This document shows, piece by piece, positions 23,164-31,773 of a DNA stretch of 32,909 bases; the stretch's first letter is position 1; each line of letters opens with the position of its first letter. The translations under genes were made by a program, and so were the position numbers. The notes beneath the pieces were generated by a model. The model was given only the letters and a program-made list of their open reading frames with translations, ran no database searches and was not told where the DNA came from. This stretch comes from an uncultured Acidimicrobiaceae bacterium (GTDB taxonomy: Bacteria > Actinomycetota > Acidimicrobiia > Spongiisociales > SHLN01), in the NCBI GenBank assembly GCA_947259275.1, contig CAMYMH010000005.1:71449-104357 (forward strand), in the 5' to 3' direction.

Positions 23164-23607
23164 GTGTTATTCACCATCGGGCACGGGGCGCTGCCCTTCG
23201 ACGACTTGCTCCGCCGACTCGAGAGGCACGGAGTTCGCACCGTGCTCGATGTGCGATCCGAGCCCTATTCGAGCCGAGCCCCCCAGTACAACGGCCGAGA
23301 AATGGGAGCCGAGCTCACGGCAGACGGAATCTCATACCGATGGCTCGGCGACCGTCTCGGCGGCAAGCCGCTCGGGCCGGACGGGCGGGTGCCGACCGCC
23401 GACCCATCCCTGCTGGCGGCCGGGGTGACTGAGGCCGCGGGATTGGCCCGGGGTGCCACCAGCGCCCTGCTGTGTGCCGAGCTCGACCCCGATCACTGTC
23501 ACCGCACGACCAAGCTGGCCGAGTGCTTCGAGGACGCCGGATTCACCGTTGTCCATATCCTCGCCGACGGGTCGACCCGCACTCATCAGCCAACCCTGGG
23601 TCTGTAG
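23164..23607 (+). CDS. DUF488 family protein
   Basis: A 147-residue protein with the DUF488 pattern: IGHGALPFDDLLRRLERHGV, LDVRSEPYSS, a middle YRWLGDRLGGKP, and ALLCAELDPDHCHR, where Cys/His residues are conserved. The fold is known from structures but the activity is not established. GTG 23164 lies behind GGAGACAGGACC. It diverges from gdh with 53 bp between starts and is followed after about 40 bp by adnA on the same strand. Confidence 0.88.
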   Translation: MLFTIGHGALPFDDLLRRLERHGVRTVLDVRSEPYSSRAPQYNGREMGAELTADGISYRWLGDRLGGKPLGPDGRVPTADPSLLAAGVTEAAGLARGATSALLCAELDPDHCHRTTKLAECFEDAGFTVVHILADGSTRTHQPTLGL

Positions 23608-23645
23608 CGACGCAGAGAGATTTCCCGTCGCACCCGGGCGGTACC

Positions 23646-26612
23646 GTGGTGGCCGTGGGTGAAGAGCGGATAGATCCGGCCGACTGGGAAACGGCCATCG
23701 CTGATACCGACGGACCCCAGCTGATCGTCGGCGGGCCGGGAACCGGCAAGACCGAGTTCCTGGTGCGGCGCGCCGTGCACCTCATCGAACAGCAGGTGGC
23801 GGCCCCCGAACAGGTTCTGCTGCTGAGTTTCTCGCGCCGCGGCTCGGCCGGGCTCCGAAACCGGGCCGATGCGTCCCTCACCGGCACCCGCACCGAGCTC
23901 GACGCCTCGACGTTTCATTCCTTCTCGTTCCGGCTGCTCGAGGCGTACGCAGCCGACAGTCTGGACTGGGAACAGGTGCCCACCCTGCTCACATCCTTGG
24001 AATACGTGCTGCGAGTCCGCTCGATGCTGGCAGCCGAGGATCGATCGGAGTGGCCGGTGCTGTTCCGCAGCCTGCTCGACACCACCACCTTTGCCGAGGA
24101 GGTCGCCGACTTCATGCTGCGCTGCAGCGAACTGCTCATTGGCCCCGCCGACCTGGCCCAGTTCGGGCGCGACGACTGGCGGGCGCTCCCCGCTTTCATG
24201 ACCAGATACCGGCAAACCGTTCTCGACCAGCACCGCATCGACTACGGAACGCTGCAGGCGTCGGCCGTCACCGCCCTTGCCCATCTGCCGACGCTGGCCG
24301 AGGTCGCCGAGCGCTACCGCTACGTGCTGGTCGACGAGTATCAGGACACCACAGTGGCCCAGGCCAAGCTGCTGCGCCAGCTGGTGTCGGCCGGGTCTCA
24401 TCTGACGGTGGCGGCCGACCCTTACCAGTCGATCTACAGCTTCCGGGGAGCGGACCTCCAGAACGTCGCCCACTTCCCGGCGGCGTTCGCGGGCCCGGAC
24501 GGGACGCCGGCGGCTCGCCGGGTTCTCTCCACATCGTTTCGGGCCCCGGCAGAGATCCTCGAGGCCGCCGTCAAGCTCACCGCCGGCCTGGAGCTCCCCG
24601 GGGCCAGCGGTCCGGTGGTGCCGGCGGCCGGGACCGGGTCGGTTGAGACCTACGTCTTCGAACAGGCCACCCGGGAGGCCGAGTGGATCGCAGACGAAAT
24701 CCTGCAGCTTCATGCCGACGGGCTCCCGTACCGCTCGATGGCCGTGTTCGTCCGCTCCAAGCGGCGCTTCCTCCCCGGCCTCTCCCGGGCGCTCGAGCGC
24801 CGCGGAATACCGCACACCCAGCCCGATTCACGGCTGTCCGACCATCCGGCCGTGCGGGCGGTGTTCGACTGCGTTGCCGCCGCCACCGCCGGTGAGCCGG
24901 AAGCGGCGCGGGCAATCCGCCGCCTGCTGCTGGGTCCCCTGTTTCAGCTGCCCATCGGCCGACTCCGGGCCCTGGAGCGCGATCGGGCCGGCCGACCCCG
25001 GCCTTGGGCCGGGGTGATCGATCAGGAGGTGCCGGACGGGGCAGCTCTCGCCGGCCTGCTGCGAGATCCCGCCTGGGCTGAGACCGACCCGGCGGTCGAC
25101 GGGTTCTGGCACCTGTGGATCACTCTCCCGCAGTTTGTCCACCTGGTTGTCGATCCTGCCCGATCCGAAGAGCGGTCCGCCTGGAACTCCTTCTCGCAGG
25201 TGCTGGGGCGGCTGTACGACCGCGACCCGGCTGCCTCGCTTGGTGATTTCGTTCGCTGGTCCGAGGAGGAGAGCTTCGAGGCACAGCCGCTGCTCGACTT
25301 CCGGGATCAAGGAGTCGACCGGCTCACCGTGACAACGCTCCACCAATCGAAGGGTCTCGAGTTCGAGGTCGTCTTCATTGCCGATGCCGTCGATGGGGTG
25401 TTCCCCGACCTCCGCTCCCGCGAGTCGCTGATCGGCACCCGGCACCTCGCCGCCCACCTGCCGCAGGATCCAAACGAGTACCGCCGTTTCCGACTGCAGG
25501 AGGAAACCCGGCTCGCCTATACCGCCATGACTCGCGCCCGACTGCGGGTGGTGTGGACCGCAACCACCGCCGGGCTCGACGAAGGTGAGGGTACGCCGAG
25601 TCCGTTGCTCATCCGACTGGCCGACGGTGACCCGGCTCCTCCGCCCGACGGCGATCGAGCCCCGGTTACCACCGGCCAAGCCGAGGCCTGGCTGCGGCGC
25701 ATAGCCGCCGACCCCGCTCAGCCCGAGCCCCGCCGGCTGGCGGCCATGGAGTGCCTGGCGCGGGGGCCCTCGTGGCAGCTACGCAATCCGCGCCACTTCG
25801 CCGGACTCAACCAGCCGGGCCCCGACACCGGGCTGGCCCCGGCCGAGCTGGTCTTGTCGCCGAGTCAGGCAGGCGCTTACGAGACGTGCCCGCGCCGTTA
25901 CGTCATTGAACGGCGCCTGCGGGTGAGACCCGATAGCTCGGTATACCTGACTTTCGGCTCACTCATCCACCGGGTGCTCGAGCTGACCGAGCAGGCGGCC
26001 ATGGACCGTGGGGACACGCATGGGACCGCCGCCGAGGCACGGAACCATCTCGAATCGCTGTGGGACCCGGCGCCGTTTGGTTACCAGCCGTGGGCCGATG
26101 CGTGGCGGAAACGCGCCGAGGATGCGCTCGAGTTCACCTACAACCACTGGCCGCATCCGGGCGCCACCCCGCTGGCTCTCGAGCACGACTTGAGCCTCGA
26201 CGTCGATGGGGTGTCGTGGCGAGGAATCGCCGATCGGATCGAAGCCGAGGACGGGCACGTGCGCATCGTCGACTACAAGACCAGCCGGTCCCGACCGACC
26301 AAAGAGGAAGCGGGCGCCTCGCTGCAACTCGGCTTCTATCTGCTGGCGGCCGCCAACGACCCCGGCATCGTCCGCCATGGGCACCCGGATGCCGGTGAGC
26401 TGTGGATGGTGGCCATGCGCAATGTCAATTCGTTCCCCATCGTCGCCTTCGACCCAGCCAACCTCGAAGAAGTCGAGCAGCGCCTGCGGGAGGTGGCGGC
26501 CGGCATCGCCGGAGAGCTATGGGACCCGGCGCCCGACGAGAGCTGTGACCGGTGCCCGGTGCAACTCGTCTGTCCCGCCTGGCCGCAAGGCGCCCAGGCC
26601 TACCAGCCATGA
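23646..26612 (+). CDS. adnA: AdnA-like helicase-nuclease subunit
   Basis: A 988-residue fusion of a UvrD/Rep superfamily-1 helicase with a RecB-like nuclease, the AdnA/AdnB architecture of actinobacterial end resection. Helicase motifs: Walker A GGPGTGKT (Lys35), DEYQD (Asp230), ADPYQSIYSFRGA, STSFRAP, TLHQSKGLEFEVVF and AYTAMTRARLRV. Nuclease: IVDYKTSR (Asp876, Lys878). Cysteines 748, 967, 970 and 976 fit the iron-sulfur staple (C-x218-C-x2-C-x5-C). The complex processes double-strand-break ends for recombination. GTG 23646, 23649 or 23655 are all possible starts and there is no strong ribosome-binding site. Its TGA overlaps the next ATG (ATGA), so the subunits are coupled. Confidence 0.9.
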   Translation: MVAVGEERIDPADWETAIADTDGPQLIVGGPGTGKTEFLVRRAVHLIEQQVAAPEQVLLLSFSRRGSAGLRNRADASLTGTRTELDASTFHSFSFRLLEAYAADSLDWEQVPTLLTSLEYVLRVRSMLAAEDRSEWPVLFRSLLDTTTFAEEVADFMLRCSELLIGPADLAQFGRDDWRALPAFMTRYRQTVLDQHRIDYGTLQASAVTALAHLPTLAEVAERYRYVLVDEYQDTTVAQAKLLRQLVSAGSHLTVAADPYQSIYSFRGADLQNVAHFPAAFAGPDGTPAARRVLSTSFRAPAEILEAAVKLTAGLELPGASGPVVPAAGTGSVETYVFEQATREAEWIADEILQLHADGLPYRSMAVFVRSKRRFLPGLSRALERRGIPHTQPDSRLSDHPAVRAVFDCVAAATAGEPEAARAIRRLLLGPLFQLPIGRLRALERDRAGRPRPWAGVIDQEVPDGAALAGLLRDPAWAETDPAVDGFWHLWITLPQFVHLVVDPARSEERSAWNSFSQVLGRLYDRDPAASLGDFVRWSEEESFEAQPLLDFRDQGVDRLTVTTLHQSKGLEFEVVFIADAVDGVFPDLRSRESLIGTRHLAAHLPQDPNEYRRFRLQEETRLAYTAMTRARLRVVWTATTAGLDEGEGTPSPLLIRLADGDPAPPPDGDRAPVTTGQAEAWLRRIAADPAQPEPRRLAAMECLARGPSWQLRNPRHFAGLNQPGPDTGLAPAELVLSPSQAGAYETCPRRYVIERRLRVRPDSSVYLTFGSLIHRVLELTEQAAMDRGDTHGTAAEARNHLESLWDPAPFGYQPWADAWRKRAEDALEFTYNHWPHPGATPLALEHDLSLDVDGVSWRGIADRIEAEDGHVRIVDYKTSRSRPTKEEAGASLQLGFYLLAAANDPGIVRHGHPDAGELWMVAMRNVNSFPIVAFDPANLEEVEQRLREVAAGIAGELWDPAPDESCDRCPVQLVCPAWPQGAQAYQP

Positions 26613-29600
26613 CTGCCATCCAGCCAAGCCCCGAACAACAGAAGATCATCGACTATCCGCTCCAGCCGCTGCGAGTGGATGCTGGTGCCGGGACCGGCAA
26701 GACCACCACAATGGCACTCCGGCTGGCCCATCTCCTCAACACCGGCCAGGTCGACGCCGCCCTCGGCATTACCTTCACCAACAAGGCCTCGCAGGAACTC
26801 CGCGAGCGGATCGACTCGCTCCGTTCCTCTCCTGATATCGAGGCCGTGGAAGTCAGCACCTATCACGGATTCGCCAACAGCCTCCTCAGCGAGTTCGGGG
26901 CTTACGTCGGGGTCGAGCGGACTGCCCGGCTCATCACGCCCGGTTTCGTTCGCCAGCTGATGCACGATGCCCTCGGTGGAGGAACCTATCGATACCTCGA
27001 CCTGGCGGCGCCCGGACATCGAGTCGAAGAGATGGCAGCTCTCAGCGGCCAGCTCGCCGACAACCTCGGACGGGTCGACCAGGGAGCCGAGACGGAGGGA
27101 GAGGTCGGCCAGAAGCGCTCCGAGTTGTTGGCGGCGCTCACCCGCTACCAGGCCATCAAACGCCGGCTCGGAGTGTTCGACTATGGCGATCTCATCGTGT
27201 TGACCCACCGGCTGCTGCAGGAGGTCCCCGCGGTGGTCGCACAGATTCGGGAGCGGTTTGGAGTGGTGCTGCTCGACGAGTACCAGGACACCAACCCGGC
27301 TCAGCGAGAGATGCTGCGGCTGGCGTTCGGGAACGGGTTCCCGGTGACGGCGGTCGGTGACGCCGACCAGACCATTTACGAATGGCGGGGTGCTTCGCTG
27401 GAGAACTTCGCAGGGTTTCCCACCCACTTCCCCGCCGAGAACGGATCACCGGCCGTCACCCTTCCCCTGACGCTTAACCGTCGCTCCGATCTACGCATTC
27501 TCGATGCCGCCAACGCCATCGCAGCCGAAATCGGTAGCCGCGCCGGTCATTACGACCTGGTGGCGGAGGGATCCGGGAGCGGCGAGGTGGGCTGCGGATG
27601 GTTTCGGACTGCTACCGACGAAGCCCAATGGATCGCCGACTCCATCCTGGAGGCCGAGGCGGCCGGCACCGACTGGGGCGAAATGGCGGTCATCTTCCGC
27701 AAGAACGCTCAGATTCCGCTGGTGCGCGGTGCGCTGTCGTCGGCGGGTATACCGCTGCAGGTCGTGAGCTTGGGCGGATTGCTGCATGTCCCGGAAGTCA
27801 GCGACCTGTTGGCATGGCTCCGCATCCTCGGGGACCCCTCGGATGGGCCCGCCTTCCTGCGGATCATGCTCGGCTCCCACTTTCAGCTGGGCCTTGGCGA
27901 TCTGAGGCCGTTAGCCGGCTGGGTTCGCGAACAAGAAACCGGCCACGACTCAACCGATGACCCGGAAGCTCCCGGCTTCTCGCTCCTCGAGGCCGCCTTC
28001 GAGGCGCACCACCTGGAGCGAGCCGAAGCCACCGACGCCCTCGACCGATTCCGCCGCCTCTACGCCCGGCTGGTCGAGGATGCCCAGGGCGTAACTCTGG
28101 TGGAGCTGTGCCGCCGCATCCTCGCCGGCCTCGGGGTGTGGATCGAGGTCGACGCCATGGAGGAGGCGGCCGGCCGCTCGGCCCGGCTCAACCTGTACCG
28201 TTTCTTGGATCTCGCCGAGTCGTGGAGCCCGCTGGAAGGGCGCCCGTCGCTCACCGCCTTCCTCGCCTATCTGATCACCCTGCTCGATGAGTCGGCTCCT
28301 CAGGAGCTCGACCTGGCCAGAGTGGCGGAGGCCGACGCCGTCACGCTCATCACCGCCCACCGGGCCAAGGGTCTCGAATGGGACGTCGTTTTCCTGCCGG
28401 CGGTTGTGATCGACACCTTCCCTGCCCGGGCGAGGGCGTTCGACGACCCATTCAGCCGCCCGTCATCGCTTCCGTACACCGCCCGCCTCGACACCGACAC
28501 GCTTCCCGACCTCGACCCAGAAGATGAAAAGGCGCGCAAGGAGGCCCTCCGACCCCGGCACCTGGATCAGGAGTGGCGTACTGCCTACGTCGCCGCCACT
28601 CGAGCCCGCCACCGCCTGGTCATGACCGGCGCCTTCTGGTACAGCCAGAAGCGGCCGAAACAGCCCAGCGTCCTGTTCGATCTGGTGGCCGGGTTGCCAG
28701 ACGTTGTGAGCTACTCGACCTGCGAGGATCCGGGCGAACGACCGGCCGCGGTCACGTTGGAAGCGACCGGGCCGACCCCCGATCCTCATTTCCCCGACGG
28801 GTGGGACGGGGCCTTGCGGGCTTCAATCACCGATCCCACCTGGCCGCAAGCCCAGACAACCAACCGAGCCGCGTACGATGACCAGGTGGATCAGCTCTCC
28901 CTGATACTCGACAGCCTTCCCGAACCCGAGGGCGAAGAGCCCACCGCCACCACCACTTCGGTGTCCGGGCTGGTCACCTATGCCACCTGCCCCCGGCGGT
29001 TCTATTGGAGCGAGGTCGACCGGCTGCCCCGCCGCCCCGCTCCCTGGCTCAAGCGGGGCGTCGAGCTGCACCGCAAGATCGAGTTACACAACCGCGGCGT
29101 TGTTCCACTCGACCTCGCCGAGTCCGACATGTACGACTTCGCCCCCGATGAGGCCGAGCCAAGACCAGACGCCTACACCACATTCCAGGACTCCCGTTTC
29201 GCAAAGGCCAAACCCCGGTGGGTCGAGATTCCATTCGTGCTGTCGGGAGAGGAGATGCGCATCCGGGGTCGCATTGACGCGGTCTATGAGGCGGAGGGCT
29301 CGTGGGAAGTGGTCGACTTCAAGTCTGGTCGTCATCGGCCCGACCCTGCCCGGATGGTCCAGTTGCAGGCCTATGCCGTGGCGGTCGACGAAGGCGCGCT
29401 CGGCGCTGACCGGCCCGAGGAGCTTTCGGTTACCTTCGCCTACTTCGGCGACGGTCTGGAAGAGGTCTCTGAATCGGTCGATGCCGCCTGGCTTGGTTCG
29501 GCCCGGTCACGCATCACCGAAATCCTCGAAGGAATCACCGACGATCAGTTTGAGCCCACGCCCTCGGCCGCCTGCCACCACTGCGACTTCACCAAGTTCT

Positions 29601-29638
29601 GCGAGGTAGGCCGGGGTTGGCTGGAAGAGAATCCGTAA
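26609..29638 (+). CDS. adnB: AdnB-like helicase-nuclease subunit
   Basis: A 1009-residue partner of the preceding gene with the same two-part layout. Helicase motifs: Walker A AGAGTGKTTT (Lys31), FTNKASQELRERI, DEYQD (Asp223), GDADQTIYEWRGA, LTLNRRSD, TAHRAKGLEWDVVFLP and AYVAATRARHRLV. Nuclease: EVVDFKSGRHRP (Asp903, Lys905). Cysteines 794, 989, 992 and 998 give C-x194-C-x2-C-x5-C. In mycobacteria the AdnB motor drives translocation, and the fully canonical motifs here agree. Start ATG 26609 overlaps the adnA stop. Assignment of A versus B follows gene order and motif quality and could be reversed. Confidence 0.9.
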   Translation: MTAIQPSPEQQKIIDYPLQPLRVDAGAGTGKTTTMALRLAHLLNTGQVDAALGITFTNKASQELRERIDSLRSSPDIEAVEVSTYHGFANSLLSEFGAYVGVERTARLITPGFVRQLMHDALGGGTYRYLDLAAPGHRVEEMAALSGQLADNLGRVDQGAETEGEVGQKRSELLAALTRYQAIKRRLGVFDYGDLIVLTHRLLQEVPAVVAQIRERFGVVLLDEYQDTNPAQREMLRLAFGNGFPVTAVGDADQTIYEWRGASLENFAGFPTHFPAENGSPAVTLPLTLNRRSDLRILDAANAIAAEIGSRAGHYDLVAEGSGSGEVGCGWFRTATDEAQWIADSILEAEAAGTDWGEMAVIFRKNAQIPLVRGALSSAGIPLQVVSLGGLLHVPEVSDLLAWLRILGDPSDGPAFLRIMLGSHFQLGLGDLRPLAGWVREQETGHDSTDDPEAPGFSLLEAAFEAHHLERAEATDALDRFRRLYARLVEDAQGVTLVELCRRILAGLGVWIEVDAMEEAAGRSARLNLYRFLDLAESWSPLEGRPSLTAFLAYLITLLDESAPQELDLARVAEADAVTLITAHRAKGLEWDVVFLPAVVIDTFPARARAFDDPFSRPSSLPYTARLDTDTLPDLDPEDEKARKEALRPRHLDQEWRTAYVAATRARHRLVMTGAFWYSQKRPKQPSVLFDLVAGLPDVVSYSTCEDPGERPAAVTLEATGPTPDPHFPDGWDGALRASITDPTWPQAQTTNRAAYDDQVDQLSLILDSLPEPEGEEPTATTTSVSGLVTYATCPRRFYWSEVDRLPRRPAPWLKRGVELHRKIELHNRGVVPLDLAESDMYDFAPDEAEPRPDAYTTFQDSRFAKAKPRWVEIPFVLSGEEMRIRGRIDAVYEAEGSWEVVDFKSGRHRPDPARMVQLQAYAVAVDEGALGADRPEELSVTFAYFGDGLEEVSESVDAAWLGSARSRITEILEGITDDQFEPTPSAACHHCDFTKFCEVGRGWLEENP

Positions 29639-29658
29639 CAGACGACGGACTGCTCGAG

Positions 29659-30426
29659 CTAGCTGTCGAAGATCAGGCCTTGGCAGCTGATGGCGCCCTC
29701 GGCCTTGCCGAACTCATCAACATGCACCCCGACCACCCGCTCCCCCCGAGCCTCGAGCATGGCGATCGTGCGGGGGGCCGAAGCGTCGGCCAGCAGCGCA
29801 TCGCCGATCCGGACCACATTCGCTCCCTGCGGTTCGTCCGGGTCGGCTTCCAGCAAACTCGCGCCGAGAAAACCCAGATCGACACAGTCGGAGTACACGA
29901 TGAGCGTCTCTTCATCCACCACCGTGGCCGCCGACTTCAGGTGAAGCACGTTCCGCACCGGCACGCCTACGACGGTGTAGCCGAACGGCTCAACCAGACC
30001 GGCAAGTGCCTGAATCCCCAACTCATTTGACCGGGTGGTCTGGCCAACCAGGACCTGCTTTCCGAAAACGATCACGTCCCCGCCGTCGAGGGCGGCCGGT
30101 GCCTCCATGAAGAAGCAATCCCGATAGGCCGCAAGTGCTTCCGCTACCGAGGCCACCTCACCCTGTCGAGACTCGGCGCCGGGCCGCAGTAACACGGCCA
30201 CTTCGGGCAGAACCAGCGCGGTGTCCTCGACGAAGACAGCGTCGGGATGTTGGGGAAGCCGGGGCAACTCAACTACATCAACGCCGAGCCGGCGCAAAAC
30301 GCTCAGATATTCGTCGTGCTGGACACGCGCTCGCTCGAAGTCGATCGGGCTGCGGTCGATGTGGGTCAGCTCGCAGTCGACTAACTCTTCGCCGGTCGGC
30401 CGGGTGATGGCGGTCAGAGTTGCCAT
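29659..30426 (-). CDS. ddaH: Dimethylargininase (DDAH) / amidinotransferase-fold hydrolase
   Basis: A 255-residue enzyme of the pentein fold that converts N-omega-methylated arginines, or arginine-like guanidines, to citrulline plus amine. Key residues: FVEDTA (Glu67, Asp68), DGGDV, His162 in VLHLKSA, and the nucleophile Cys248 in AISCQGLIF. Length and residue numbering are close to bacterial DDAH. ATG 30426 is chosen because family sequence starts there; it overlaps the stop of the truncated methyltransferase by one base (TGATG), so translation is probably coupled. Confidence 0.92.
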   Translation of the reverse strand: MATLTAITRPTGEELVDCELTHIDRSPIDFERARVQHDEYLSVLRRLGVDVVELPRLPQHPDAVFVEDTALVLPEVAVLLRPGAESRQGEVASVAEALAAYRDCFFMEAPAALDGGDVIVFGKQVLVGQTTRSNELGIQALAGLVEPFGYTVVGVPVRNVLHLKSAATVVDEETLIVYSDCVDLGFLGASLLEADPDEPQGANVVRIGDALLADASAPRTIAMLEARGERVVGVHVDEFGKAEGAISCQGLIFDS

Positions 30427-30758
30427 CACCGTGATCCTGGTTCGGTAGCCAGCTTCACGAACTCCAAGTCGGCGGCGGCCGGGAGGCTGGCCCGGGTGCC
30501 CTCGATCGCCCCCGCCGAGATATCGATGCCAACCACCTGGGCCCCGGCGGCGGCCAAACGAACCGCATCCGCTTGGACGCCACAGCCGTACTCGAGTATC
30601 CGGCTGCCGCCGGCGCCCTCCAGGATCTTGTCGACAGAGGCGGCCCGGCATTCGAAGAAGACCGGGTAGTACTTGACGGCGGCCGCGCGTGACTCGCCCG
30701 CACCGGCATAGATCCGGTCGTGGAACTCTGCTTCCCGGCGGATCCGCTCGTCGGCCAC
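30426..30758 (-). pseudogene. Truncated SAM-dependent methyltransferase (N-terminal part only)
   Basis: 110 codons from GTG 30758. It contains a typical lead-in helix (REAEFHDRIYAG, then KYYPVFFECRAASVDKILE) and SAM motif I, ILEYGCGVQADAVRLAAAGA, with acidic VVGIDIS of strand 2. Class I methyltransferases need about 200 residues; motifs post-I to III and the catalytic part are missing, and the frame ends 24 residues after GIDIS exactly where ddaH begins. It is either a remnant or a small SAM-binding protein. A single-base frameshift is not an explanation, because what follows is ddaH. Confidence 0.65.
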
Positions 30759-30801
30759 ACCTGCTCGCTTCGAATTGACGGTGAGGAAGGTAGCAGGCGG
30801 G

Positions 30802-30807
30802 TACGCT
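30802..30807 (+). promoter_or_regulatory. Putative -10 box for DUF3097 mRNA
   Basis: TACGCT ends 8 nt before ATG 30816. A TTGACG at 30775-30780 is upstream, but the 21-bp spacer is longer than ideal. No ribosome-binding site is seen. Confidence 0.35.
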
Positions 30808-30815
30808 CCCCCACC

Positions 30816-31643
30816 ATGGCCGAGACCAACCGCTGGGCCGCCGACGACGTCATCGACGCCGACCAACAGGCTGCCATTCCACCCTCCATTGCAGTGCCCC
30901 TCGGGATCGTGCTCACCCACCGGTCCACCAAGACAACCGGCCAAGTGGTGGCCTTCACCGAGGGAGTGCGCATCGTCTTGCGCGACCGCGCCGGCCGGAA
31001 GCACCAGTTCGCCCCCATCGATGGCTTCTTCGAGCACGAAGGGGTGAAAGTTGCCCTCCGCTCGCCGGCCGCAGCCGCCCCGACTCCCACCCGGTACACA
31101 CCTTCTGGTTCCGTTGTAGCCGCAGACTCCCGGGCCAAGGTTGCCCGCGCCAGCCGAATCTGGGTGGAGGGCATCCATGACGCTGAGTTGATCGAGAAGA
31201 TCTGGGGCGACGACCTGCGCGAGGAGGGCGTGGTGGTGGAGCCTCTGCACGGAGCCGACGAGCTGACGGCAGCGGTGCGAGAATTCGGCCCCGGACCGCG
31301 GCGCCGGCTCGGCATCTTGCTCGATCACCTCGTGTATGGCTCCAAGGAGTCGCGCATCGCCGCCGAAATCGCCAGTCCTGACGTGCTGATTACGGGCCAT
31401 CCATACGTCGACATCTGGCAAGCGGTGAGACCCGCAACCATCGGCATCGATGCCTGGCCGACCGTCCCGCCCGATCAATCCTGGAAACCGGGAGTGGTCG
31501 CACGGCTCGGCGTGGGTGAAGACACTGGGCGGTTCTGGCGACGGATCCTCGGGTCGGTCTCTTCCGTTGCCGATGTCGAAACGCCGCTCATCAATGCCGT
31601 CGAACGCCTAATCGACTTCGTAACCACGCCGGGAACCGTCTAG
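30816..31643 (+). CDS. DUF3097 family protein
   Basis: A 275-residue cytoplasmic protein typical of actinobacteria. Conserved-looking blocks: ARASRIWVEGIHDAELIEKIWGDDLR, VVVEPLHGADEL, RRLGILLDHLVYGSKESRIA, VLITGHPYVDIWQAVRP and IGIDAWP. The middle resembles a TOPRIM-like pattern (VEGIHDAE, LLDHLV), suggesting a nucleic-acid role, but the family has no assigned function. ATG 30816 gives the normal length; it is divergent from the methyltransferase remnant with 57 bp between. Confidence 0.85.
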   Translation: MAETNRWAADDVIDADQQAAIPPSIAVPLGIVLTHRSTKTTGQVVAFTEGVRIVLRDRAGRKHQFAPIDGFFEHEGVKVALRSPAAAAPTPTRYTPSGSVVAADSRAKVARASRIWVEGIHDAELIEKIWGDDLREEGVVVEPLHGADELTAAVREFGPGPRRRLGILLDHLVYGSKESRIAAEIASPDVLITGHPYVDIWQAVRPATIGIDAWPTVPPDQSWKPGVVARLGVGEDTGRFWRRILGSVSSVADVETPLINAVERLIDFVTTPGTV

Positions 31644-31773
31644 CTGCCCTCCCGGCGGTGCGCTTCAAAGTCCTGCGTGCCACCAGCGGGCCGCCGACAC
31701 AGGCCCGTCATCCAAAAACCAGATCGCCTACGATTTCAAGGCGAAAGGGGCGTTCTCGAGTGAGTTCTGAGAC

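Noticed and set aside
30759-31478. Upstream extension of the methyltransferase frame to 350 codons
   Set aside because: It is antisense to the DUF3097 gene and protein-like sequence begins only at GTG 30758.
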